Assembly (NCBI RefSeq): GCF_011075055.1
Contig: NC_058144.1
Location: 13,668,138-13,732,137, forward strand
Source: Mangifera indica
Lineage: Eukaryota; Streptophyta; Magnoliopsida; Sapindales; Anacardiaceae
Length of the DNA: 64,000 nt
Direction: 5' to 3'
The notes below the pieces were generated by a model. That model ran no database searches. It was not told the origin of the DNA and was given only the letters and a program-made list of their open reading frames with translations. The translations under genes and the position numbers were made by a program. Shown piece after piece: positions 43,880 through 56,009 of this stretch; within the stretch, counting starts at the first letter, position 1; every line of letters begins with the position of its first letter.

Positions 43880-45800
43880 TAATATTTCGATTTTTTCGTT
43901 TATAGGATATATTGATTCGTGTTTTTGAATTTCAATTGCGTTTTTCCATATTTTGTCTTTTGATGATATATCGATTCGTTTTTTTCAAATTTTCAAATGA
44001 TTTTTCGGTTAGCGACATTCATAGGTATTTCAACTGATAGAGTTCGAATTTCAAATCCGTTTTTTCGATTTTCCCCTTGTTAGGATAAATCGAGTCTTCT
44101 TTTCAACTTATCTAACGATTTTTCAATTGTTCACATTCTATGTTATTTTATCGTATAGATTTCGAATTTCATTTTCGTTTTATCAAATTAAGGTATTTCA
44201 ACTTCTAGAATTCGAATTTCAGTTCCGTTTTTTCGAATTTCACAATTTTAGGATATATCGATTCGTATTTTCAAGAATTCTGATCGATTTTTTGATTATC
44301 GTCACTTTAAGGTATTTCAACGTATAGAATTCGAATTTCAGTTCCGTTTTTCCGAATTTCACCATTTTAGGATATATCGATTCGTATTTTTAAGATTTAC
44401 AAATGATTTTTCGATTATCGTCACGTTAAGGTATTTCAACTTCTAGAATTCGAATTTCAGTTCTGTTTTTTCTAATTTCACCATTTCAGGATATATCGAT
44501 TTGTATTTTCAAGAATTTCGATCAATTTTTTTATTATCGTCACTTTAAGGTATTTCAACGTATAGAATTCGAATTTTAGTTTCGTTTTTTCGAATTTCAC
44601 CATTTTAGGATATATCGATTCGTATTTTTAAGATTTCTGAAAGATTTTTTTATTATCGTGACTTTAAGGTATTTCAACTTGTAGAATTCAAATTTCAGTT
44701 CCGTTTTTTCGAATATCACAATTTCAGGATATATCGATTCGTTATTTTCAAGATTTTCGATCGATTTTTCGATTATCGTGACTTTAAGGTATTTCAACGT
44801 ATAGAATTCGAATTTCAATTCTTTTTTTCGAATTTCACCATTTCAGGATATATCAATTTGTATTTTCAAGATTTCCATTCAATTTTTCGATTCTCGTCAC
44901 TTTAAGGTATTTCAACATATAGAATTCGAATTTCAGCTTCGTTTTTCTGAATTTCAACATTTTAGGATATATCGATTATTATTTTCAAGATTTTCGAAAG
45001 ATTTTTCAATTATCGTGACTTTAAGGTATTTCAACGTATAGAATTTGAATTTCAATTCCGTTTTTTCGAATTTTACCATTTCAGGATATATCGATTCGTA
45101 TTTTCAAGATCTCCTAACGATTTTTCAATTATGGTCACTTTAAGGTATTTCAACGTATAGAATTCGAATTTCAGTTCCATTTTTCTGAATTTCACCATTT
45201 TAGGATATATCGATTCGTATTTTCAAGATTTTTGAAAGATTTTTCAATTATCGTGACTTTAAGGTATTTCAACGTATAGAATTTAAATTTCAATTCCGTT
45301 TTTTTGAATTTTACCATTTCAGGATATATCGATTCGTATTTTCAAGATCTCCTAACGATTTTTCAATTATCGTCACTTTAAGGTATTTCAACGTATAGAA
45401 TTCGAATTTTAGTTCTATTTTTCTGAATTTCACCATTTTAGGATATATCGATTCGTATTTTCAAGATTTTCGAAAGATTTTTCAATTATCGTGACTTTAA
45501 GGTATTTCAACGTATAGAATTCGAATTTCAGTTCCGTTTTTTCGAATTTCACCATTTTAGAATATATCGATTCGTATTTTCAAGATTTCCATTCGATTTT
45601 TCAATTATCGTCACTTTAAGGTATTTCAACGTATAAATTTTGAATTTCAGTTTCGTTTTTTCTATTTTTCGTCATTTCATGATAACTTGATTTATATTTT
45701 GTTATTTTCGATCGATTTTTCGATTGTTATTTGTTAAGTTTTGTCATTCTAGGGTATTTGAACGTATAGAACTCGAATTTCAATTCTTATTTGTTAAGCT
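43880..45800 (+). repeat. 119-bp tandem repeat array in the first intron, left arm
   Basis: GGTATTTCAAC recurs at 44311, 44430, 44549, 44668, 44788, 44906, 45025, 45144, 45263, 45382, 45501 and 45620, a spacing of 118-120 bases. More diverged units lie on both sides. Each unit has AGAATTCGAATTTCAGTTCC, a T-rich stretch, and (C/T)AGGATATATCGATTCG. The same unit occurs at 52740-53200 in opposite orientation. Confidence 0.95.
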
Positions 45801-45917
45801 TTGTCATTTCCTTTTTGATTATTTGATATTTCTCATCTTTTTATGTTTTTTCCACTAATACATTTGTTTACATATTTATTTTTATGAATGTCTAATAAAT
45901 TTTTAAAATTGTTACAG

Positions 45918-48900
45918 GATATTTCTCGCAAAAGAAGAAGGGTTGACAGCAAGCTGCGCAATCTTGACGAGTCCAGACACTTCCGGGTAGATGCGATATC
46001 TCGTGCACAACGTACCGCATTATCTCAGATTTCTTCTACATTGACCCCGGGTCAGTTGCGCCTATTTGAGAGGACATGTTTCGGGTCTCTCCTTCGTTTA
46101 CCCAAAACCAAATTCGTCGGGATATTGGTTCGTGCATTCCTACTACGACAGCTACATCCATCCTTTGCCAGAGATGAGTTTTGGTTTAGGGTTGATGTGA
46201 GATTTAGCACGTTTGAGTTTGCATTGGTGACAGGGCTTTCGTTTAGCCGACGGACTGATGTTTCTTCATATATTCCTTGCTCCTTCGAACATAGGATCAG
46301 GGATACATACTTTCGCGGGTGTCCAAAGGTGCAGTATCACGACATTGAGCGTGTCTTCTTGTCGAGGCCATGGAGGGATGATGATATTAACGCTGTCAAG
46401 ATGGCCTTGTTGTATATTTTTCATATGATTTTGTTGGGGAATGATCGACGAAAGAAGGTGTCCACGGATTACTTACAGTTAGTTGATCATTTGGACGAGT
46501 TTAATTCCTACCCCTAGGGCGTTGTTGTGTGGCAAATGACATACGATTCTATGTCACAGGTGAGTGAGAGAGTCTGTTCCGGACGAATGCCTGAAATCCG
46601 TAAATACGACCTTTACGGATTTTCTTTCACATTTCAGGTAAGTTTTATATTATTATTTCCATTTATTAATTGACAAAAATATAAATTGATTTATTTACAT
46701 CGTAAATGATTATATTACAGTACTAGATATATAAGACTCTAGAGACGTTACATGATTGGATTAACCTTGTCCATCCCTATTCGTCCACGTGGATGTTGAG
46801 GTGGCATACGCGAGACATCCCTGGTTGGACTCATATAGGTCATATTTTCACTGGTGATCCGGTATGTACTAGTTAATTAATAAGTCGACTAATTCATTAT
46901 ATGTTACAATTATTTTGACTTATATATCTTCATCATTAGGAGGATGTCACATTCTCTCTTCGTGCATCAGCGATCGAGTAGGGTTTAGCGTGGTACGCTG
47001 AGATTCATGAGTACACCGGTTTACCAGATGATGATTCCTTCTCATCTTCTTCTGTTCTAACCACGACTAGAGACGGGGCTTTTCCATCCTCGGAACCTTC
47101 AAATGTACCCGTCGAGACTTCTGAGACACATGAAGACCCTATTCGGCCTCCTGTTGTTCAGAGCCCACAGACGACAGACCATCCTAGAGTGGAGGACTGC
47201 ACTACTTATCATACCACCAAGCAGTGTTCCCCATTCATGTCACCCAATATTTCTACATCAGATGCTACATTAGCGCACTGGGGTGCTACGATTTTACGTG
47301 AGATATCGAGTTTTCGCGACGATATCTCTACTCAGATGTCTTGATTACGTGACGATATCTCTTCTCAAATGACTCGATTAGAGGATCATATGACTCGTTT
47401 GGAGGACATCGTCACGCGTACATATCCAGCCCCCGTCGCTGAGGTTGTAAAACTACTTCTATTTTATTACTTATATAAAATGTCAACAGTGTTATTGTTT
47501 TGATAACTATTATTACATTCGTACAGGAGAGGGACGACGTTATTGGGATGACCTCCCCCATTGATACCGCAATACCATCCCATCAGTCACATGAGGTACG
47601 TATGTAATTTCAAATTTATATTTAATGTCTCAATGTTGTTATTATATTACAATATCGTTATATATAAAATGTCACTGAATAGATTTAATATTACTATTAT
47701 CTTAAGGTAGTCGACAGGATAGGGCACCGGTTGACCCTTCGGTGACTTCACCGATCCGATCTGAGGTATGTCACTTATCATTATAACTTAATTTTTAATA
47801 CTATTTTGTTATCGATTAATTCATAGTATATATTTGTATAGGGTCTTCGTCATGAGGAGGGTTTACCGATCAGATCTCCTATCGCTTTAGATCGTCCACT
47901 GGAGGTATTAAAATTATTGTTCATATGATATTTTATATTAAATATCATTAACCATTTTTTCCTTTTGATGCATATAGGGACTCGACATTGACATATCATC
48001 GATCAAAGGTTATCTCCGAATACCTTCCCCAGAAGTTCAGGTTATGGGGATTTAAGAAATATCATTGATCAATTTGTCTTTAATATTATATATTTTTTTA
48101 AATGATGTTTTGTCTCTTTTTCAGGACGAGCAACTCTGGTTACTTGCTGATATCCCGAGCTAGACAAAAAAGCTTGTGGATATTAGTTCACAGGAGAAAG
48201 ACTTTCAGGAGGATGTTTCTGAGACCATTCACATTGAGGTTTGTCAATTATAATTACTAAATAAATATAATTGATAAATATATGTCACTAAGATGTTTTA
48301 ATATATAATTATGTAGTCTGTCGACGGAGCACGCGTTGTTGACTTGACCGTTTCTCAGGATTCTCCGGTTAAACCTCCTCCCGCATACATAGAGAAGGTA
48401 ATATAAATCGAATAATGTGTATGTTTTTGTTGAATGAAATAATAAATTAATATTTTTTGTAACATGCAGTTGGTTCGTACAGCACGTGGTCAGATCGTCC
48501 GGAAGGGTCCACTGGTTCGTACCCCGTATACAAATCCACTCAAAGGGAGGGCGAAACAGCAACTCAGAACGATTCCATCCTCTACGCCAGACCATGAGGA
48601 ATCTTTCCTCACATGGTATACCAGAGCTGCGGCTTCTAACACACATGATGTGTACTTTATAGGATCGAAGTCGAAGGACAACTTCTAGAAGTTTGTTGTA
48701 GAGTTGTGCGAGTGGTTAACCGATGATGTAAGTTGTCTATACTATATAATTTGGTAAATAGCTAGATATATTTATTAATAACTAACACGTGAACTTGTTT
48801 ATACCATTTTATCATGTAGATTCTTTTTTGGCTTTATTACATCGACAGCAAGACGATCACCAGTCGACTATCTCACAGTGGTGGACGACTGTCCACACAT

Positions 48901-49524
48901 TCTTTGGAGGCCATATTGAGATGGCTTGGAAGAGTTGGCAGACCACACCGATTGATGAGTTTGAGTTTTCGGGGCTCTTCACGAGGATGGTTGATGCAGC
49001 ATACACCCCGGGATTGTTGTACAAACCATGGGGGATGGTCGATCAAGTAGAGTTTATATTTATTTCTATTACATTCAATTGGTTAACGACAACGATAAGT
49101 AACTAAAATATCTCATTGTTTATAGGTTTTCATCCCTATAAACTTTGAGAAAGCACATTGGGTCATCGGAGTTATAGATTTCCGTGAGTAGTCGATTACG
49201 GTATACGATTCAGAGGTTTCATATTCAGGGAATATAAGGACTCTAGAGCAGCACATGCGACCATATATGACCTTTATTCCCGCGTTATTAGAGGTGACGA
49301 GTTTTTAGACAGCTTCTGGGAGGACTCCACGACATGATCCCCTCACTTTGCATCGAGTGTCAGATGTCCCTCAGTAGGGATTGGGCTCCGGTGACTATGG
49401 CGTGTTTATGTTACGATTTTTTGAGTGTTTGGCGTTGTCACGGAGCTACGTTTTTCCCCGAGAGTCGTCTACCGCTATGCGTCGACGATTAGTGACGCAG
49501 TTGTATTTTCATTGTATCGAGTAG
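45918..49524 (+). pseudogene. DUF1985 + Ulp1/C48 peptidase gene of the MULE (decayed)
   Basis: Exons by GT-AG borders and phase: 45918-46637, 46721-46861, 46943-47443, 47527-47595, 47718-47765, 47842-47904, 47978-48040, 48125-48238, 48317-48397, 48470-48727, about 48820-49046, 49126-49524. Exon one holds the DUF1985 domain (LTPGQLRLFERTCFGSLLRL, DEFWFRVDVRFSTFEFALVT, GLSFSRRTD). The middle is acidic and Pro/Ser-rich with a heptad segment (DDIS-x-QM repeats at 47318-47400). The end is an Ulp1-type cysteine peptidase: FEKAHWVIGVIDF (His at 49156-49158), TVYDSEVS (Asp), and GSGDYGVFMLRFFE where DCG is expected, so the nucleophile Cys is Tyr (49396-49398). About nine in-frame TAG or TGA stops occur, for example 46515-46517. 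The phase at the exon starting near 48820 does not fit. Intact homologues would be deSUMOylase-like; this copy is dead. Confidence 0.85.
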
Positions 49525-49886
49525 CTCACAGATGTATATTTATCGTTATTCTTATGTTTAGATGTATATATTTATTGTATGTGCATATGTGTATGATATA
49601 TTTTATTTGTGGTTATATATGAATATGTATCGTATTTGATTTCATTTTTTAAATAATATTGTCATGAAAAAATAATAAAAACGTATGATTACTCAAACAT
49701 TTACACACTTGAAACATTTAGAGGAAATAAAGTAATACTAAAATAACTCATACGAAACACTAAATTTATTACATCAAATGACAATACAATTACACGTTTG
49801 AAACAATAATAAAAATACATCGGTTACATAAAACTGAAGTACAACAATGAAGAATCATATAACAAACAAAATTGAGTATGCGTATA
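49525..49886. other. Spacer between the convergent MULE genes
   Basis: This 360-base AT-rich spacer separates the two stop codons and is likely to hold both 3' untranslated ends. No domain is seen. Confidence 0.5.
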
Positions 49887-52465
49887 TCAAGATCTCGTTC
49901 CTTTGCCTTTTGCAGATGAACGCTGTGGGGCGGAGCTCGGGACTGATGTTGGGGATTTACATTGGGTTTGTGTATGCCCCGGTTCATGGCAACGACTGCA
50001 AATCCTCGGTGTAACAATTTCTCCTTGCGATGGACGTCAATTTCTATTGGATGGACGACTTGGACGACGACTATCGAGGACGGGGGGCAATATAACTCTG
50101 TCTTCTGGTGAGTGTAACCAATCACATTGATTTTCCAAGAGGATTGATCGGTTCCTAATATATTGCATGGTAAATGTCGGTGCGAAAGAATGGATGAACT
50201 CATGCGTGCACATTCGTGAGTCTCATATGTCGTGCAACGGCAATGGCATGCTTGCACGGAATACATGAAATCTGAAACTTTCTACACATGCAAGACATGT
50301 CACCAAAGTCCACAATACCCATGAATCCACCAAATCCAACAACCTGATACCAATATGTGTAATCGGTCGAACATCTAAACTTGTAGACTTTGATAAACGA
50401 TTGCTGATCTTATCTTCCGCCCAAGGGGTGAGAAAGTTATGACATTCATTTGTAATTTGGAAAAAATATTAAGAACACATTTGGTAATATGATTAACAAA
50501 GTGGAAAAAAGTACATGAGACAATTTTTAATTAATATCGATTTGATACTTACTTGTATGGGTTCTCCTCTTGTAAAACCATCGTTGCATGGTACCACGAA
50601 TAAACTCCAAGAGCATGGTTATAAGTAGGCCCCGTGCATGTCTGACAAGGGCATTAAATGACTCAGCAATATTTGTGGTCATGATGTTGTATCGATGTCC
50701 TGGAAAGTATGCTCTACTCCAACGCTCAAATTCGACATCCCGTAGATAAGCTCTAGCTTGGGGGTTCATTGAGTCAAGGGATTGCATCACTGAACCAAAT
50801 TCAGATTCTGTGTATGATTTTGCGGCTTTCCAATATGCACTAGCAACCTGTAAAATGGTAAAAAATATGAAAACTCAGTATAAGCAAAATGTATGAAAAG
50901 GATAAATTGTTATAAATTTAAATACTTGTTTACACTATACCTTTGAGTCTCGTTTATATTTTGCCTGCATGTTACACAAAAGATGATGACAACAGCATCC
51001 ATGGTGGACATCTGGAAAGACTTCGACCATTGCCGAGTAGATAGCATGATGTCGATCTGAGATTATTGCAAGCTCAGAGAGGTCAGGGATGTATTCTTTA
51101 ATTCTCATAAGAAACCAACACCACGTGTCGTGATCTTCTTTTTTGCCGACACCAAAACCAATAGGATATATCTGATTATTACCATCAAGAGCCACCGCAA
51201 TAAATAAATGCCCCAGATATCGACCTCTAAGGAAAACAGCGTCAATGCAAATAACAGGGCGAAGATATTCTCTGAATGCACGAACGGAACATCCTAACGC
51301 CATGAAAAATTCGTAAACCGATGGTCATCATCTGTTTCAATAGCAGTAACGATGCCCGGATTAGTACGTTGTAGATTGTAGCAATAATCTGGTAAAAGCA
51401 TAAATGATTCCTCTGGTGAACCCCTCAATGAATTGATAGCCCAATTTCTTACCAGCCAAGCCTGTGAGTAGGAAATATCAATTTTATATCGATCGATTAT
51501 GTCCATAATTATTTCTTTAGGCCGATAAATTTGATCAATCATCACAAACTTTGATCTCATTAATTGACCTAAAGCTCGGGCCCCAGCTTGTCTGTGATGT
51601 GGCATGATTTGATCAACTGAACATGTGCGGGTAGGATTCATAGAGTTGATCCCCCACACATCCCCGACAGTGGACTTGGTTGCATGTATATACCACTTAC
51701 AATTTTCAGCCTTGTACTTAATTTTCCACTATTTCTTGTCAGACTTTTTGACACCAAATTGAAATCCTTTAAGTAAGGCAAATTGTGTCACGGTGTCTTT
51801 CAATTGGACTTTATTATGAAAAATATCACCAATCTTGACACCATTCTCCTCTCGGATCGATCAGGAACCACTTGATGATACTGATGGCTGTGGAGGAAAA
51901 TCAGGAAGCCACCTAAATGGATCAGTGGGGATATTGTCAAAAAATGGCCCAGAATAATTTCTACCACCTGAAGTAGGATCTTCAAGCTGTAAACTATCCA
52001 TACCCTTGGTAACTAATATCATATACTCAGGCTCTCCATCTTCTGAAGGAATGTCGGGCATATCATTTCCATCAAAGTCACCCCAATAAGGAACTATATC
52101 TTTTTCTCCATGAGCCCATGAGTTCGCAATATATCACGGGTCATTACTGAAATTAATCATCTTTTCCAAATCGTATTCTTTTTTGACCCAACTACTTTCT
52201 TTTTCATCTTCATCTTCATCTTCATCTTCATCTTCATCTTCTTCCTTCTGCCCTTCAATTGGGTACATGTAACAAAAACAGGAATACATTCCTGAAAGTA
52301 CTGAGACATATCAAGAAGACCCTGGACATCTTCATCATTAAATCCCCCGAATGTTGTTCCATAAGGGATTTTAATCAATTGTTTGGCTCCTCCAACATAT
52401 TTCATTATGTTGTTGCGACCTTGAATCCATTCTCCCTGGTAACGAACCGATGCATAACCATCCAT
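49887..52465 (-). pseudogene. mudrA: MULE transposase (mudrA-like), decayed
   Basis: Reading from the ATG at 52465 (52479 follows the acceptor TTGCAG): N-terminal MDGYASVRYQGEW with a PB1-like region, an acidic region around a hexamer repeat, then FHNKVQLKDTVTQFALLKGF, the MuDR N-terminal DNA-binding segment with KIKYKAENCKWYIHA. The MULE catalytic domain (50941-51303) has VICIDAVFLRGRYLG (first Asp), AIISDRHHAIYSAM (second Asp) and VHHGCCCHHL. After an intron (50848-50940) come AYWKAAKSYTESEFG, with a candidate catalytic Glu, and NIAESFNALVRHARGL. A SWIM zinc finger follows (50220-50312, SCMCRKFQISCIPCKHAIAV, CxCxnCxH complete). The tail is basic and Ser-rich, ending KGKGTRS. Stops near 52110 and 51870 and frame changes show it is inactive. 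Confidence 0.88.
52202..52246 (-). repeat. GATGAA hexamer microsatellite in mudrA
   Basis: About seven units of ATGAAG on the minus strand. In one frame it encodes alternating Glu-Asp, in the frame open from the ATG it encodes Lys-Met. Confidence 0.85.
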
Positions 52466-52479
52466 TTTAATTATCAATC

Positions 52480-53549
52480 CTGCAATAACAAGTTTTTGAA
52501 GATAATTATTCATTTATAATAAAAAAAATCAATAATAACTATGTAAATCAGTCGTACAATTATTAATAATTAAAAAAAACTGCTCATATTTTTCTAATAT
52601 TTTATTTATCCCCTTATAATTATTTAACAATTTATATAACAATTTAAATAACAATTTAAATAACACTTTCGTATGTTATCTTATATCAAAATGCATCTAT
52701 TTGTTTGTAACGTTCCATTTAAAACGTTTTTATAATATCTATACTTTGAAATACTTTAAAATGTCAATAATAAAAAATTTCTTCAGAAATCTGAAAAATA
52801 CTAGTGGATATATCCTAAAATAATAAAATTCAAAAAAACTGAGCTGAAATTCGAATTCTAAAAGTTGAAATATCCTAGAATGGTAATAATCAAACAATTC
52901 TACGAAAATCTGAAAAACACGAATTGATATATCCTAAAACGGTGAAATTCAAAAAAACAGAACTGAAATTTGAATCCTAAAAGTTGAAATACCATAGAAT
53001 GACAACAATCAAAAAATTCTTCAGAAATCTGAAAAATACGAATCGATATATCCTAAAGCGATGAAATTCGAAATAACGAAACTGAAATTCGGAATCTAAA
53101 CGTTGAAATGCCCTAGTATGGCAACAATCGAAAAATTCTTCAAAAATCTGGAAAATGTGCATTGATATATCCTAAAGTGGTGAAACTGAAAAAAACCTAT
53201 AATTTCAATTATAATGCGCCTACAATGTTTAATGTGAAAATGCGCCCTAATTTTAATAACATTTCATTTGACCCCTCAATTATCTCTTTCTTTATTTAAC
53301 ACCCTTGTATGTTGTCTTGTATCAAAGCAATACCTATCTATTTTTAACATGTTATATAAATCCTGTATATATTGTAAAATATCCAAAACCCCCCATATTT
53401 ATCTAAAATATCCAAAAACCCCCTATATTTACCCTAAATTACATTTAACCTCCCATACTTGTCAAACATTGCATTTAACCCCATATTATGACATAAAAAC
53501 TAGACTTAACAAATAAAATTAAGTTTTAGGCTAAGATTGGCATAAATAC
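52480..53549 (-). other. Inferred first intron of mudrA
   Basis: A candidate donor (AAAAAAG/GTATTTATG, exon end at 53550) lies about 130 bases after a TATA-like box, and a candidate acceptor (TTGCAG at 52480-52485) directly precedes the main coding exon. The 119-bp repeats lie inside. Inferred from splice-site sequence and the parallel with the other gene. Confidence 0.42.
52740..53200 (-). repeat. 119-bp tandem repeats, right arm (about 3-4 units)
   Basis: On plus GTTGAAAT(A/G)(T/C)C recurs at 52865, 52984 and 53102; read on minus each unit has TTAGGATATATCGATTCGT and AATTTCAGTTTCGTT-type words. It is the reverse complement of the left-arm repeat. Confidence 0.9.
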
Positions 53550-55990
53550 CTTTTTTCAATAAATAGTATTTTTTCGAGTCGAATTCAAAAATACGAACTT
53601 CTTTCTTCCAAACGAATCCCTACTAATTGATGTTGAAAAAAAAAATGAAAGTGAGAGTGAGTGTTTGAGTGATATGAGAAGTGTGTGTAAATAAAATGAG
53701 TGAGGAGGGTTTATACAGATGAGAGGAAGGGTAATTTTGACATTTTAGAAAAAAGTAATGAAATAAATAAATAAATATGAAAATGCCTTTACAATGTAAA
53801 ATATCCAAAAACCCCCCATATTTATCCTAAATTACATTTAACCCCCCATACTTGTCAAACATTGTATTTAACTCCATCTTATGACATAAAAACTAGACTT
53901 AACAAATGAAATTAAGTTTTAGGCTAAGATTGGCATAAATACTTTTTTTGATAAATAGTATTTTTTCGAATCGAATTCAAAAATACGAACTTCTTTCTTT
54001 CGAACGAATCCCTACTAATTGATGTTGAAAAAAAAATGAAAGTGAGAGTGAGTGTTTGAGTGATATGAGAAGCGTGTAAATAAAATGAGTGAGGAGGGTT
54101 TATATAGATGAGGGAAAGGGTAATTTTGACATTTTAGAAAAAGTAATGAAATAAATAAATAAATATGAAAATGTCTTTACAATGTAAAATATCCAAAAAC
54201 CCCCCATATTTACCCTAAATTTTTTAACCCCCTATACTTATCAAACATTGTATTTAACCCCTATATTATGACATAAAAACTAGAGTTAACAAATAAAATT
54301 AAATTTTACGCTAAGATTCGCATAAATACCTTTTTTTGATGAATAGTATTTTTTCGAATCGAATTTAAAAATACAAACTTCTTTCATTTGAACGAATCCT
54401 TACTAATTGATGTTGAAAAAAAATGAAAGTGAGAATGAGTGTTTGAGTGATATGAGAAGTGTGTGTAAATAAAATGTGTGAGGAGGGTTTATATAGATGA
54501 GAGGAAGGGTAATTTTGACATTTTAGAAAAAGTTTGAAATAAATAAATAAATATGAAAATGCCTTTACAATGTAAAATATCCAAAAACCCCCATATTTAT
54601 CCTAAATTATTTTAACCCCCCATACTTGTCAAACATTACATTTAACCCCATATTATGACATAAAAACTAGACTTAACAAATGAAATTAAGTTTTAGGCTA
54701 AGATTGACATAAATACCTTTTTTTGATAAATAGTATTTTTTCGAGTCGAATTCAAAAATACGAACTTCTTTCGTCCAAACGAATCCCTACTAATTGATGT
54801 TGAAAAAAAATGAAAGTGAGAGTGAGTGTTTGAGTGATATAAGAAGTGTGTGTAAATAAAATGAGTGAGGAGGGTTTATATAGATGAGGGGAAGGGTAAT
54901 TTTGACATTTTAGAAAAAATAATGAAATAAATAAATAAATATGAAAATACCTTTACAATGTAAAATATCCAAAAACCCCCCATATTTACCCTAAATTACA
55001 TTTAACCCCCATACTTGTCAAATATTGATTTGACCCCCATATTATGACATAAAAACTAGACTTAACAAATAAAATTAAGTTTTAGGTTAAGATTTGCATA
55101 AATACCTTTTTTTGATGAATAGTATTTTTTCGAATCGAATTCAAAAATACGAACTTCTTTCTTCCGAACGAATCCCTACTAATTGATGTTGAAAAAAAAA
55201 TGAAAGTGAGAGTGAGTGTTTGAATGATATGAGAAGTGTGTGTAAATAAAATGAGTGAGGAGGGTTTATATAGATGAGGGAAAGGCTAATTTTGACATTT
55301 TAGAAAAAGTAATGAAATAAATAAATAAATATGAAAATGTCTTTACAATGTAAAATATCCAAAAACCCCCCATATTTATCCTAAATTATTTTAACCCCCT
55401 ATACTTATCAAACATTGTATTTAACCCCTATATTATGATATAAAAACTAGACTTAACAAATAAAATTAAATTTTAGGCTAAGATTAACATAAATACCTTT
55501 TTTTGATGAATAGTATTTTTTCGAGTCGAATTTAAAATTACGAACTTCTTTCATCCGAACGAATCCTTACTAATTGATGTTGAAAAAAAATGAAAGTGAG
55601 AATGAGTGTTTGAGTGATATGAGAAGTGTGTGTAAATAAAATGAGTGAGGAGAGTTTATATATATGAGGGGAAGGGTAATTTTGATATTTTAGAAAAAGT
55701 TTGAAATAAATAAATAAATATCAAAATGCCTTTACAATGTAAAATATCCAAAAACCCCTCCTATTTATCTAAAATTACATTGAACCCTTATAATGAGTGA
55801 GGAGAGTTATATAAACAAGGGGAAGGGTAATTTTGATATTTTAGAAAAAGTTTGAAATAAATAAATAAATATCAAAATGCTTTTACAATGTAAAATATCT
55901 AAAAACCTCTCATATTTATCTAAAATTACATTTAACCCCATAGTGAGTGAGGAGAGTTATATAAATATAAGGGGAAGGGTAATTTTGGTA
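53370..55990 (-). repeat. 388-bp tandem array of TATA-bearing units upstream of mudrA
   Basis: CCCATATTTA(T/C) recurs at about 53813, 54203, 54589, 54978, 55366 and 55758, spacing 386-392 bases, with a partial unit at 53390 and two truncated units at about 55800-55990. On the minus strand each full unit has a TATA-like box (CTATATAAACCC), a CT- and CA-rich leader-like stretch, then AAAAAAG/GTATTTATG, which fits a splice donor. TATA positions on plus: 53710 (degenerate), 54099, 54488, 54875, 55265, 55655, 55807 and 55957. Confidence 0.93.
53710..53720 (-). promoter_or_regulatory. TATA-like box of the mudrA-proximal repeat unit
   Basis: The proximal unit reads CTGTATAAACCC on minus, one base off the CTATATAAACCC of the distal units. 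If the array drives mudrA, the distal units have the better boxes. Confidence 0.4.
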
Positions 55991-56009
55991 TTTTAAAAAA
56001 AGTCATAGG

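Noticed and set aside
43880..45800. Regular 119-bp array as a CRISPR-like array
   Set aside because: Units are contiguous and similar along their whole length, with no unique spacers, and the genome is a plant nuclear one.
53370..55990. Short frames in the 388-bp array as small genes
   Set aside because: The units carry stops in every frame and indels that are not multiples of three; promoter-like features explain them better.
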